Below, piece by piece: positions 53,659-61,940 of a stretch of DNA of 64,000 nt (position 1 is its first letter; the number at the start of each line of letters is the position of its first letter). The notes below the pieces were generated by a model that saw nothing but the letters and a program-made list of their open reading frames with translations, was not told the origin of the DNA and searched no databases. Both the position numbers and the translations under genes were made by a program. The DNA lies in the NCBI RefSeq assembly GCF_014195545.1, contig NZ_JACIBX010000004.1, positions 62,001 through 126,000 on the forward strand, written 5' to 3'. This stretch comes from Limimaricola variabilis (GTDB lineage: Bacteria > Pseudomonadota > Alphaproteobacteria > Rhodobacterales > Rhodobacteraceae).

Positions 53659-54781
53659 AAGTTGACGCCGACCCGGCTCGCCAACCCGAGGCTGGTGCCG
53701 AGGATCGAGAAGATCGTCTGCGCCGAGTTCACCGGGCTTTCGGTGGCATAGACCAGATCACCGGGCAGGATCTCGAACTCGCCGGCGCTGAACAGCCCGT
53801 CGGCCGAGGTCAGGTCGATGGTGAACACCACCCGCGACTGATCCGGGCCGGCGGGGCCGGGCGTCACCGCGCTGTCGGGATAGCGGCGCAGCACCAGGAT
53901 GCCGCCGGGATCGGCGCGGTTGTCGGCCACGCCGCCGATGATCGCCATCGCTTCGAGCGCGTCGAGACGGTCCTCGGTGAAGTAATGCACGCTCTCGCTG
54001 CCGGCCGCGCCGAGCGACAGGAACTTGCGGTCATCGGCCTCGACATGGATCTTGTCGCCGCCCTCGAGCGTGGTGTCGAGCCGCGGGTTGTCGAGCAGCC
54101 GCTCGACCGAGGTGCCGTAGATCCGCCCGTCGCGGACCAGCCGGATCTGCGGGTTGCGCAGGCTCTTGTCGACGCCGCCGCCCTCGGCGATCAGCCCCAT
54201 CACCGTGAAGTCGCTGTCGGGCAGCGGGTAGCTGCCGGGGCTGGCGACGCCCGACACCAGGCTCACCGTGTTGCGCCGACCCTCGGTGAAGCCGAGTTGG
54301 ACCTGCGCCGAGGGCGTCACCTCGGCATATTGCGCCTCGATCCGGTCGCGGGCGGTCTCCGGGCTCATGCCCGACACCTTCACATTGCCGACATAGGGCA
54401 GGAAGACCGTGCCCGAGGCGCCGACGCGCTGATTGGGCAGCGACACGAAGCGCTGTCCCGGCACGGTCAGCAGGCCGTTCTCCTCGGTGCTCCAGATCGT
54501 GATCTCGAGCGTGTCGCCCGGCGCGATGATCCTCGTCTCGGGCTGGTCGACGCGGTCGATCCAGGCGTGGCCCGTGCCGCCCTGCCCCGGCCAGGCCGCA
54601 TAGACCGGCAGCAGCGCCCGGGTCACCGGCGCGACCACGAAATCGCGCGGCGCCGCCTCTCCCAGCCGCTGGGTCTCGAGGATCTCGCTGCGCAGCGCAG
54701 CGCCGCGCCGCGCGGCAGGCTTTCGCAGCCCGCGGCCAGCAGGACGAGCCCGACGAGGGCGGGGAGACGCAGTGATGCCAT
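53655..54781 (-). pseudogene. Wza-like polysaccharide export lipoprotein, frameshifted by a 5-bp duplication
   Basis: From ATG 54781 a lipoprotein signal (LVLLAAGCESLPRG, lipobox Cys19) is read, then the frame is lost; from about 54695 the second frame continues ALRSEILETQRLGEAAPRDF. It then gives the poly-export domain (IIAPGDTLEITIWSTEENG), SLBB domains (FLPYVGNVKVSGMSPETA; VSLVSGVASPGSYPLP) and the end ILGTSLGLASRVGVNF. The junction is (GCGCT)2-GCG at about 54690-54702: removing one 5-bp unit restores a 373-residue protein. The lipoprotein would form the outer-membrane channel for the polymer. Without correction the frame from 54638 lacks a signal peptide. Confidence 0.8.
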
Positions 54782-54856
54782 GGGGGTTGTCCGCTGCCTG
54801 TCTTTGTTTTGGGGCAACCTACCCCAGCCCGGCGCCCAAGGAAACAGCGCCCGCGC

Positions 54857-55351
54857 CTAGAGCAGCCGCCAGCCGAGCTGTGCGGCATAAAGGGTAGCCC
54901 AGGGCAGGATCACCAGATTCTCGAGCGGGCCGTTGACCTTGACCAGCCGCAGCCCGGATTTGCGCTCCGCCAGGGGCCACCACAGCGGCACCCCCGCGCC
55001 GCGCGCGGTGAAGCGGGTGCCATGGCCGAAGCTGATCGCGTCGGCCGCGAGGTGGGTGGCGATTCCCGCCCCCAGCGCCAGCGCCACCGGCGCCGACACC
55101 ATCCACATCAGCGCCGTGACGATCACCAGGAACACCGCCGAATGGGTGCCGCCGCGATGGCCGAAGATCCACAGCACCAGCGTCGAGAGCGGCCAGAGCC
55201 TGCGGCCGAGCTTGCTGTAGGGGGTGTCGACATCGGGCAGGATCGCACCGATCAGCGCCGCCGCCATGATCGGCAGCCCCATCCGCGGCGACAGCGCGGC
55301 GAGATGCACCCCGGCCACCGCCCCGAGCGCCAGATGCGTGCGTCCCATCAT
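54857..55351 (-). CDS. YdjM/DUF457-family membrane-bound metal-dependent hydrolase-like protein
   Basis: A 164-residue membrane protein. It starts MMGRTHLALGAVAGVHLA (conserved histidine) and has LIGAILPDVDTPYSKLGRR and GHRGGTHSAVF, the H/D motifs of the family, with about four hydrophobic segments. E. coli YdjM is SOS-induced; the molecular function is unknown. Tandem ATG codons at 55351 and 55348 are equally possible starts. It is co-oriented with the wza-like gene 75 bp downstream. Confidence 0.8.
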   Translation of the reverse strand: MMGRTHLALGAVAGVHLAALSPRMGLPIMAAALIGAILPDVDTPYSKLGRRLWPLSTLVLWIFGHRGGTHSAVFLVIVTALMWMVSAPVALALGAGIATHLAADAISFGHGTRFTARGAGVPLWWPLAERKSGLRLVKVNGPLENLVILPWATLYAAQLGWRLL

Positions 55352-55434
55352 CGCCGTCGATTCGCCTTTCGTTCCGCCGGAAGGGCCGCTTAGGCGGATC
55401 GCCGGGCGATGACCACCCCCGACGCGGCGACGGC

Positions 55435-56181
55435 TCAGCGCGCGGCTTCGGGGATATAGTCGTAGAAGAACAGGTCGCTGCCGATATAGCGCAGCGCGGC
55501 TGCCGCGCCCTCGGGCCGGAGCGCCATGAAGGCGATGCCCCGGCCGCGCGCCGCGCGCAGGAACCGGTCGAGCGCCTGGGCACTGGCATCGCCCCATATC
55601 CCGTCGACCGGCCCCTCCAGAAGCCCGGCGTCGCGCAGCCGTCCTTGAACGTGACGGCGCCGGTAATCGGGCAGCGCCTTGAACGCCGCCTCGAACGCGG
55701 CGTGCCGGCGCGCCGCGTTCCGCGTCGCATCCTCGTCTTCCGCCGAGGCCACGACGGGCGCCTGTCCCTGGAACTGCGCCTGCCCTTGCCCAAGCGCCGC
55801 GCGGAGCTCGGCCAGATCCTCATCGGCCGCGTCCGCCTCGGACTCTGCGGCACGGGTGGCGGCGGCGGCCTCGGCGCGGAAGATGCCGATCGTGGTCAGC
55901 AGCTGGCGCTCGATGCAGGCGGCGTCGCCGTTGCAGGCCTGCCGCCGTTCGAGCTGGATGTCGGCGATGCGCCGCGCCTCGGCCTCGCCGATCCGGTCGA
56001 CGAGGTCGTCATAGACCCCGACCATCCGCTTTTCGAGCGAGGCGAGGTCGGGCGAGGCGCAGATCGCGCGCTCGGTCGCGGTTCGGGCCGCACCGCAGTC
56101 GAAGGAGGGCTGGGCGGGGGCCGTCACGGGCGCCATCAAGGCCGCGAGGGCGATGGCCGGGGCTGCGAATGATCGGGTCAT
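55435..56181 (-). CDS. LprI-like (DUF1311) secreted protein with C-terminal PG-binding-like domain
   Basis: A 248-residue protein with a signal peptide (about 1-23, PVTAPAQ). The domain at 25-95 (FDCGAARTATERAICASPDLASLEKRM; QACNGDAACIERQL) has the four-cysteine pattern of lysozyme-inhibitor LprI/DUF1311. A Glu/Ala-rich linker (about 100-150) follows. The C-terminal part (DYRRRHVQGRLRDAGLLEGPVDGIWGDASAQALDRFL) looks like a peptidoglycan-binding-1 repeat. Probably periplasmic and envelope-related. ATG 56181 was used. Confidence 0.75.
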   Translation of the reverse strand: MTRSFAAPAIALAALMAPVTAPAQPSFDCGAARTATERAICASPDLASLEKRMVGVYDDLVDRIGEAEARRIADIQLERRQACNGDAACIERQLLTTIGIFRAEAAAATRAAESEADAADEDLAELRAALGQGQAQFQGQAPVVASAEDEDATRNAARRHAAFEAAFKALPDYRRRHVQGRLRDAGLLEGPVDGIWGDASAQALDRFLRAARGRGIAFMALRPEGAAAALRYIGSDLFFYDYIPEAAR

Positions 56182-56317
56182 GTCCAAATTCCTGCGCCGG
56201 TAGCGTTGATCACGGGCACAAGGCGCAAGAGCCGCCCCGCGTTCCGCCATCGCGTTGCCGAGCCCGGGCGGCGCTGGCATAGTCGCGGCCAAGCGTTAAC
56301 CCGTGAACAGGATACCC

Positions 56318-57715
56318 ATGCCCCCCAAATTCGGAACCAGCGGCCTGCGCGGCCTCGTCACCGAGCTGACCGATACGCTCGTCCATGACCACATCCGGGC
56401 CTTCCTCGCCGCCTGCCCCGTCGGCGGCGCGGTGCATGTCGGCCGCGACCTGCGCGACAGCTCGCCGCGCATCGCCGAGACCGTGATCGCCGCGGTGCGT
56501 GGCGCCGGGCTCCGCGCGGTGGATTGCGGCGCGGTGCCGACGCCGGCGCTAGCGATGGCGGCGATGGCGCGCGGCGCGGCGGCGGTGATGGTCACCGGCA
56601 GCCACATCCCCGCCGACCGCAACGGGTTGAAGTTCTACCTGCCCACCGGCGAGATCGCGAAGAGCGACGAGGCGGCGATCCTCGAGGCGCTGCGCAGCGG
56701 CGGCGCGCCGGATGCGGCGGAAGGCCAGCTCGAGACCGATCCCGACTGCGCCGCGCGCTATGTCGCGCGCTATGTCGACGGCTTCGGGCCGCAGGCGCTG
56801 TCCGGGCTGCGGATCGGTGTCTACCAGCACAGCAGCGTCGCGCGCGACGTGCTGGTCGATATCGTCGAAGGCCTCGGGGCGACGGCGGTGCCGATCGCCC
56901 GCTCCGATCGCTTCATCCCGGTCGACACCGAGGCGGTCGATCCCGAGACCCGCGCGGCGCTGGCCGGCTGGGCCGAGGCGCACCGGCTCGACGCGATCAT
57001 CTCCACCGATGGCGACGCCGACCGGCCGATGGTGACCGACGCGGCGGGGGCGATGATCCCCGGCGACGTGCTCGGCCCGCTGACCGCGCGGCTTCTCGAT
57101 GCGCGGATGGTGGTGACGCCGGTGTCGTCCAACACGCTGGTCGAGGCGATGCCGGGCTTTGCGCTGCGCCGCACCCGGATCGGCTCGCCCTTCGTGATCG
57201 CCGGAATGGAAGCCGCGCTCGAGGCCGACCCTTCGGCGCGGGTGATCGGCTACGAGGCCAATGGCGGCTTTTTGCTGGGCTTTGCCGCGCAGGGCCCGGC
57301 GGGCGCGGTCGCGCCGCTGATGACCCGCGATGCGGTGCTGCCGATCGTCGCCCCGCTCGCCGCCGCGCGCGCGGCCGGGCGCGGCCTCGCCGAGCTTGCG
57401 GCCGATCTGCCGCCACGCTTCACCGCCGCCGACCGGTTGCAGGAGGTGCCCTCCGAGCGGTCGATGGCGCTGATCGAGAGCCTGCGCGAGAGCGCCGCGG
57501 CGCGGGCCGAGTTCTTCGATACCGGCGCGGGCGAGTCCGCGATCGACGAGACCGACGGGCTGCGGGTCCGCTTCGGCAATGGCGAGATCGTGCATTTGCG
57601 ACCCTCGGGCAACGCGCCGGAATGCCGGCTCTATGCCGAGGCCGACAGCGCCGAGCGGGCGCAGGCGCTGCTCGCGGCGCATCTCGACCGGCTGGGCCAG
57701 CGGCTCGCCGGTTGA
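56318..57715 (+). CDS. phosphomannomutase/phosphoglucomutase
   Basis: A 465-residue alpha-D-phosphohexomutase that interconverts hexose 6- and 1-phosphates for GDP-mannose or UDP-sugar synthesis. The phosphoserine is Ser95 in [13 protein letters not shown], the metal loop is DGDADR at 231-236, the sugar-binding loop is YEANGG, and the phosphate-binding loop is [10 protein letters not shown] near the C-terminus. CAGGA upstream fixes ATG 56318; a GTG at 56303 is also in frame. It probably feeds the polysaccharide genes. It is divergent from the LprI-like gene. Confidence 0.9.
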   Translation: MPPKFGTSGLRGLVTELTDTLVHDHIRAFLAACPVGGAVHVGRDLRDSSPRIAETVIAAVRGAGLRAVDCGAVPTPALAMAAMARGAAAVMVTGSHIPADRNGLKFYLPTGEIAKSDEAAILEALRSGGAPDAAEGQLETDPDCAARYVARYVDGFGPQALSGLRIGVYQHSSVARDVLVDIVEGLGATAVPIARSDRFIPVDTEAVDPETRAALAGWAEAHRLDAIISTDGDADRPMVTDAAGAMIPGDVLGPLTARLLDARMVVTPVSSNTLVEAMPGFALRRTRIGSPFVIAGMEAALEADPSARVIGYEANGGFLLGFAAQGPAGAVAPLMTRDAVLPIVAPLAAARAAGRGLAELAADLPPRFTAADRLQEVPSERSMALIESLRESAAARAEFFDTGAGESAIDETDGLRVRFGNGEIVHLRPSGNAPECRLYAEADSAERAQALLAAHLDRLGQRLAG

Positions 57716-57818
57716 ACCGGCGGCGCGGCGGGGGGCTTGTCGCCCTGCGCCGCGCGCGGCATTAGGCGGATCGCCCCCCTGCCCCCATATGCCGGGGCAG
57801 ACCGACAGGAGACCCGCC

Positions 57819-58286
57819 ATGTCCGACAAATCCATCTATGACGGCCTGACCATGCTCGGCGGCCAGACCGTGCAGCCGCAATCCCCCGAGGAGGCGGTGC
57901 TCGAGCGCGTGCCGAACCCGCAGGCGGATGTCGATTACGCGGTGCGGTTCACCGCGCCGGAGTTCACCTCGCTCTGCCCGCTGACCGGCCAGCCCGACTT
58001 CGCGCATCTGGTGATCGACTACGTGCCCGGCGACTGGCTCGTTGAGAGCAAGTCGCTCAAGCTGTTCCTCACCTCGTTCCGCAACCACGGTGCCTTTCAC
58101 GAGGATTGCAGCGTCTCGATCGCCCGGCGGCTGGTCGACACGCTGGAGCCGAAATGGCTGCGGCTCGGCGGCTACTGGTATCCGCGCGGCGGGATCCCGA
58201 TCGACGTCTTCTACCAGACCGGCGAGCCGCCCCGCGGCGTCTGGATTCCCGAGCCGGGCGTGGCGGGATATCGCGGACGCGGTTGA
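57819..58286 (+). CDS. queF: NADPH-dependent 7-cyano-7-deazaguanine reductase QueF
   Basis: A 155-residue unimodular QueF that reduces preQ0 to preQ1 in queuosine biosynthesis. Catalytic Cys53 is in [13 protein letters not shown] with Asp60; the NADPH/QueF motif is [21 protein letters not shown] (Glu76, His90), as in the short Bacillus-type enzyme. AGGAGA precedes ATG 57819. Other queuosine genes are not nearby. Confidence 0.95.
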   Translation: MSDKSIYDGLTMLGGQTVQPQSPEEAVLERVPNPQADVDYAVRFTAPEFTSLCPLTGQPDFAHLVIDYVPGDWLVESKSLKLFLTSFRNHGAFHEDCSVSIARRLVDTLEPKWLRLGGYWYPRGGIPIDVFYQTGEPPRGVWIPEPGVAGYRGRG

Positions 58287-58287
58287 C

Positions 58288-58486
58288 CTCCCGTACGCTT
58301 CCGCACACAGTTGACCTTGCGTCACGAGGGGCTGGCAATTATTCGAACGGCGCGCGACGCTTAGGTCGCGCCCGTACCGAGGCCGTTCACGGTCCGTTCC
58401 GGCGCAAGGTTTGACGCCCGCCATGGCCCGGCTCTCCCCGGCCGCCATGCTCCGGGCAGGATGGAAGTACTCTGGAAGGGAGCACG
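58288..58486. other. 199-bp gap upstream of the DUF2934 gene
   Basis: Moderate composition; no repeat, riboswitch or reading frame with a ribosome site seen. It must hold the promoter of the following gene. Confidence 0.3.
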
Positions 58487-58879
58487 ATGATGGCTGACGA
58501 TCGCGAGGAGCGGATCCGCAAGCTGGCCTATGAGATGTGGCAGCGCGACGGATCGCCCGAGGGCCAGCACGACCTGCATTGGCACGAGGCCGCGCGCGAG
58601 GTCGATGCGCAGATGCAGGACGAAAGCCGCGCCAAGGGCGCCGCGTCGCCCGCGCCGCATCAGGGGGATGAGGGCGGTGCCGGTCTCGGCGGCGCCGAGG
58701 TGAGCGGCGCCGGCAAGCCGAAGGCGCCGCGCGCCCGCAAGAGCGCCGCCACCGGCGCGGACGGGGCCGCGAAGCCGGCCCGCAAGGCGGCGGCCAAATC
58801 GACCAAGGCCCCGGCCCGCAGCAGCACCCCGCGCAAGCCGCGCGCCAAGAAGGACGCGCCGCCGGGCGACGCCGGCTGA
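58487..58879 (+). CDS. DUF2934 protein with histone-like basic tail
   Basis: A 130-residue protein. Residues about 7-42 are a DUF2934 domain (REERIRKLAYEMWQRDGSPEGQHDLHWHEAAREV). From about 74 the sequence is Lys/Arg/Ala/Pro-rich (KPKAPRARKSAATG, KAAAKSTKAPARSSTPRKPRAKK), like H1-type DNA-binding tails. A nucleoid-associated role is likely but unproven. Two ATG codons (58487, 58490) are possible. The gene ends 22 bases before the terminator that contains the first parS-like palindrome. Confidence 0.75.
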   Translation: MMADDREERIRKLAYEMWQRDGSPEGQHDLHWHEAAREVDAQMQDESRAKGAASPAPHQGDEGGAGLGGAEVSGAGKPKAPRARKSAATGADGAAKPARKAAAKSTKAPARSSTPRKPRAKKDAPPGDAG

Positions 58880-58901
58880 CGCAACCCGGACCACGACATT
58901 G

Positions 58902-58940
58902 AAAGGGCCGGTTCCCCACGGGGAACCGGCCCTTTTCTTT
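58902..58940. terminator. terminator built around a parS-like palindrome
   Basis: 15-bp stem (58902-58916 with 58921-58935) with a short CACG loop, and TTTTCTTTT on the plus side. It ends the DUF2934 gene and may also act for parB. Its core is the variant palindrome GGTTCCCCACGGGGAACC. Confidence 0.8.
58910..58927. repeat. parS-like palindrome copy 1 (central variant)
   Basis: GGTTCCCCACGGGGAACC, differing from the consensus by A for G at the centre, so the only imperfect copy. It lies within the terminator hairpin downstream of parB. Confidence 0.75.
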
Positions 58941-58958
58941 TCATCCCTGTCTCGCGGC

Positions 58959-58974
58959 GTTCCCCGCGGGGAAC
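58959..58974. repeat. parS-like palindrome copy 2
   Basis: GTTCCCCGCGGGGAAC, 16-bp perfect core, 32 bases from copy 1 end and 56 bases beyond the parB stop. The outer G:C pair is missing. Confidence 0.8.
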
Positions 58975-59003
58975 CCTCCGGGGCGGTGTCACCCGGCGGT
59001 CGC

Positions 59004-59021
59004 GGTTCCCCGCGGGGAACC
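59004..59021. repeat. parS-like palindrome copy 3
   Basis: GGTTCCCCGCGGGGAACC perfect 18-mer, extended by one further C:G pair on each side; eight bases from the parB stop. Confidence 0.85.
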
Positions 59022-59029
59022 GGTCCGCA

Positions 59030-60121
59030 TCAGGACCCGTCGAGCGCGTCGAAGAACGCCTCGAAGGCGCGCTGCAGCCGGGCCCGGTCGAGCGCCGAAA
59101 AATCGCGCGCCAGCCGCAGCTCGACCCGGCCGTCCGAGGCGGCGATCCGCGCCTCGCCCTCGGGACGCGGCAGCCGCAGCATCGTCTTGGACACCGACTT
59201 CGGGCGCGGCTTGACGACCTTCGGGGCGCGCTGGACGAAGTCGCGCAGCACCGCGAGCTCCATCTCGGCGTCGCGCTCGGGCGCGCGCTTGAGCATGCTG
59301 ATCATATCGTCGCCGAGGATCGGGTCGGCATCGATGATCTTGAACAGCTCCAGTCCCAGCGCGCGCGGGATCGCCTCCGGGAAACGGATCGTCCCCTTGG
59401 CCCGCTCCAGCACCCGGGTGAAGCTGCGGATGTAGCTGCGCTTCTGCTTGAGCGCCGAGGTGTAGAGCTCGGTCACCGCGTCATGCGGCTTGATGCCGGT
59501 GGACTTGGCGTAGTTCAGCGCCAGCTGCGCCATCTCGCCAAAGGAGATGTCCTTCCGCACCAGGTTCTCGTCGACCATCTTGCGGTAGAGATCGCGCACC
59601 GGTTCCCCGCGGGGAACCATCGCCGCCGGGATCCTCGCATAGCGCTGGTCGCCGGTCTGCTCGAGCAGCTCGCGGAAGGCGGTGAGACGGCGGTAGCCCT
59701 GGATCAGCTCGTAGCCACCCTGCCCGTCCTGCTCCACCCGGATCGGGTTCGACAGCCCGATCTCCTGGATCGAGGATTTCAGTTCCTCGAGTTCGGGATC
59801 GCGACCCGGCGCGCGGTCGCGCACCAGCTTGTCGGTCCGGACAGAAGCGACCGGCACGAGATCGGTGATCAGCCCGAGCTTCTTGAGCCGCACGTGCTCA
59901 TGCGCCAGCTCGTCGTTCTCGGCCCGGATCGCGGCTTCGGCGGCGGCCCGGCCGCGCGCCGCTTCGGCGGTTTCGGTGATCGCCGAGGCCATCGGGCCGC
60001 GCCGCCCGGCGGGCGGGGTCGGCTCCGGCGTCGGGTTCCCCGCGGGGAACCGCTCCGGCGCGGGGGCGTCCTCCGCGTCCGGCGTGAAGTCGATGTCGAA
60101 CACGCTGCGCTTCTTGGCCAT
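59030..60121 (-). CDS. parB: plasmid partition protein ParB
   Basis: A 363-residue ParB/RepB-family protein. It has a disordered N-terminus (1-70), the nuclease/CTPase-like ParB N domain (about 90-190: LVPVASVRTDKLVRDRAPGRDPELEELKSSIQEIGLSNPIRV; YELIQGYRRLTAFREL), an HTH-like middle (about 190-250) and a C-terminal dimerisation region. It binds parS sites and works with ParA. ATG 60121 lies one base from the end of parA. Two copies of the presumed binding palindrome are inside the gene. The GxRR-type motif (GYRR) is present. Confidence 0.9.
   Translation of the reverse strand: MAKKRSVFDIDFTPDAEDAPAPERFPAGNPTPEPTPPAGRRGPMASAITETAEAARGRAAAEAAIRAENDELAHEHVRLKKLGLITDLVPVASVRTDKLVRDRAPGRDPELEELKSSIQEIGLSNPIRVEQDGQGGYELIQGYRRLTAFRELLEQTGDQRYARIPAAMVPRGEPVRDLYRKMVDENLVRKDISFGEMAQLALNYAKSTGIKPHDAVTELYTSALKQKRSYIRSFTRVLERAKGTIRFPEAIPRALGLELFKIIDADPILGDDMISMLKRAPERDAEMELAVLRDFVQRAPKVVKPRPKSVSKTMLRLPRPEGEARIAASDGRVELRLARDFSALDRARLQRAFEAFFDALDGS
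59601..59618. repeat. parS-like palindrome copy 4, inside parB
   Basis: Perfect 18-mer within the parB coding sequence, read there as VPRGEP near residues 168-174. Confidence 0.85.
60035..60052. repeat. parS-like palindrome copy 5, inside parB
   Basis: Perfect 18-mer within parB in a different phase from copy 4, read as FPAGNP near residues 24-29. Confidence 0.85.
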
Positions 60122-60122
60122 A

Positions 60123-61418
60123 TCAGTCCTCCAGCTTGTCCCAGGCCGCGACCAGCGAGGCGCGGAACTCGTCATAGGCGCGGTCGAAAGAGGCGCGGGC
60201 GCGCCGCCATGTCTCGCGGGTCATGTTGCGGTAGTCGATCTCGTAGACCGAACTCAGGAAGCGGCCCGACTGCTCGACCGCGCGGGTCATCTCGATCGGG
60301 TGCTCGGCCACTTGTGGACCGAAGACCTTGTGGAAGGCCTGCTGCATCGCACGGTGCAGATCGTTGTTCGGCTCGAACCGGGTGAGCAGGAAACGGATGT
60401 CGGCGAAGTGCTTGTCGGGCTCGGTGCCCGGCGGCACCGCGCCGCGGAACCGGCCGAGATCCTCGAGCGCCTCGGCGAGCTGGCCGATGAAGGAGGTGGT
60501 CGAGTCGTATTCCCAGTAGCCGGGGCCCGAGGGGATGTAGAGCACGTCGGCGGCGAAGACCGCGTTCATCGACTGGTAGCCGATCGCCGGCGGGCAGTCG
60601 AAGATGACGATGTCGTAGGCGTCGTCGGGCAGGTGATCGAGATAGCGGTCGACCGCGGCGAAGAAGGACCATTCCGGGTTCAGGTGCCGGTACTGGGCCG
60701 AGGCGAATTCGACGAAGGCGGCGTTGGCGCAGGAGGGGACCAGGTCGATGGTCGGCCAAGAGGTCGGCTTTATGAAGTCGGTGACCCGCAGATCGTTGAG
60801 ACCCATGCCGGTGACCGAGGGCGGCAGCTTGCGCTCGGGCAGGGCGGTGCCGCTCTCGGCGCCGCGCCCGGCGGCGTTCATCCGCTCGGTCTCGCGGATC
60901 AGGTCGCGCGCCATGATCCCCCAGACGGTGTATTCCTCGGCCACGTCCGACAGGCCCATCGAATGCGACAGCGTCGCCTGCGGGTCGAAGTCGACGCAGA
61001 GCACCCGGTAGCCGTCGAGCGCGGCGGCATGGGCGAAGTGCAGCGCCACGGTCGACTTGCCGGCGCCGCCCTTGAAGTTGGCGATGGCGGCGCGGATCGC
61101 CCGCTTGCCGGCCGGGCGCGGCGGCAGCAGCGGCTTGCCCTTGTGCCGCAGCCGGCGGCGCAGCTCGCCGATCTCCTCGAGCGCGTACCAGCGCTGGCGG
61201 CCATCTTCTTCGACCAGCCCCTGCGGCAGCGACGGATCGGCGGCGAGCCGGCCGCGGAAGGTGGAGGGGTTGAGCCCGAGGATCAGCTCGGCCACCTCCC
61301 AGCTCGAGAACCGGCGCAGCTTCTTCTCGTTCTCGGGGGAGAAGGTCTGTTGCCGGATATAGCCCTGCATCTTGAGCGACTGCGCCTGCAGCCGGGCCAG
61401 GTCGGTATGGGTGAACAT
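60123..61418 (-). CDS. parA: plasmid partition ATPase ParA
   Basis: A 431-residue type Ia ParA. The N-terminal winged-HTH-like part (about 35-100: SSWEVAELILGLNPSTFRGRL) is used for autoregulation. The Walker-type ATPase begins at AIANFKGGAGKST (deviant Walker A, Lys116/Lys121), followed by VLCVDFDPQATLSHSMGL (A'), VIFDCPPAIGY (B) and a nucleotide-dependent DNA-binding C-terminus. It is transcribed with parB and divergent from rep. Length and the HTH place it with the RepA-like ParA proteins of alphaproteobacterial plasmids. Confidence 0.92.
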   Translation of the reverse strand: MFTHTDLARLQAQSLKMQGYIRQQTFSPENEKKLRRFSSWEVAELILGLNPSTFRGRLAADPSLPQGLVEEDGRQRWYALEEIGELRRRLRHKGKPLLPPRPAGKRAIRAAIANFKGGAGKSTVALHFAHAAALDGYRVLCVDFDPQATLSHSMGLSDVAEEYTVWGIMARDLIRETERMNAAGRGAESGTALPERKLPPSVTGMGLNDLRVTDFIKPTSWPTIDLVPSCANAAFVEFASAQYRHLNPEWSFFAAVDRYLDHLPDDAYDIVIFDCPPAIGYQSMNAVFAADVLYIPSGPGYWEYDSTTSFIGQLAEALEDLGRFRGAVPPGTEPDKHFADIRFLLTRFEPNNDLHRAMQQAFHKVFGPQVAEHPIEMTRAVEQSGRFLSSVYEIDYRNMTRETWRRARASFDRAYDEFRASLVAAWDKLED

Positions 61419-61434
61419 GCGGTCTCTGCCCTCC

Positions 61435-61452
61435 GGTTCCCCGCGGGGAACC
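61435..61452. repeat. parS-like palindrome copy 6, upstream of parA
   Basis: Perfect 18-mer with one more flanking C:G pair, 17 bases upstream of the parA start, so placed for operon autoregulation or partition-complex loading. Confidence 0.85.
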
Positions 61453-61940
61453 GCTCTCGGCCACCCTTGGGAACGCTAATTCTTCTGATGTGGCGATTTA
61501 CGCGGAGTTTGCCGAAGATGAAAAGCCGTTTATGCTCGGAAATGGCGATTTTGCGTTTTCGATGCGGAGCCTGTGCCACAAGGGCTTCGGTCGATTCGCG
61601 GAAGCCTGGTCGAGAGGAAGCAGGCCGCGCCGGAACGGAGCCGGAATTGGGGGGACGGTTTCATCGCCCCGGCGCCGGAATGGGGGACAAAACCGGCGCA
61701 ATAGGGGACATACTGGCTGTCCCCCAATACCAATACATACCGATTTCCATCCGGAAATGGATTGGGGCCAAACCCCGATCCGGGGACTCGGCTTGACAGA
61801 ATCGAAAAACCGGACGCAAATCAGGCCAAGGCAGGGAAAGGCGTTGCAAAGACGGGCCACCCTGCGAACGGTGGCGCAGGCCGACGTTCATCCGAGGCAG
61901 TGAGTATCCACCCATCCGAGGTGGCAGGACGAGGCGCGCC
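61453..61940. other. candidate replication origin region between parA and rep
   Basis: 488 bp between divergent parA and rep. The left part (61475-61560) is the most AT-rich stretch of the area and has two copies of TGGCGATTT (61489 and 61543). From 61645 to 61790 short GGGGGAC-type repeats occur: near 61649, 61682 and 61704 in direct order, one inverted at 61718-61728, and a related GGGGAC near 61782. This looks like an iteron group plus a DNA-unwinding element. Small reading frames here lack ribosome sites. Confidence 0.6.

Noticed and set aside
61490-61903. Overlapping small frames in the parA-rep gap as possible genes
   Set aside because: They contain the repeat units, lack ribosome sites and fit better as origin DNA.
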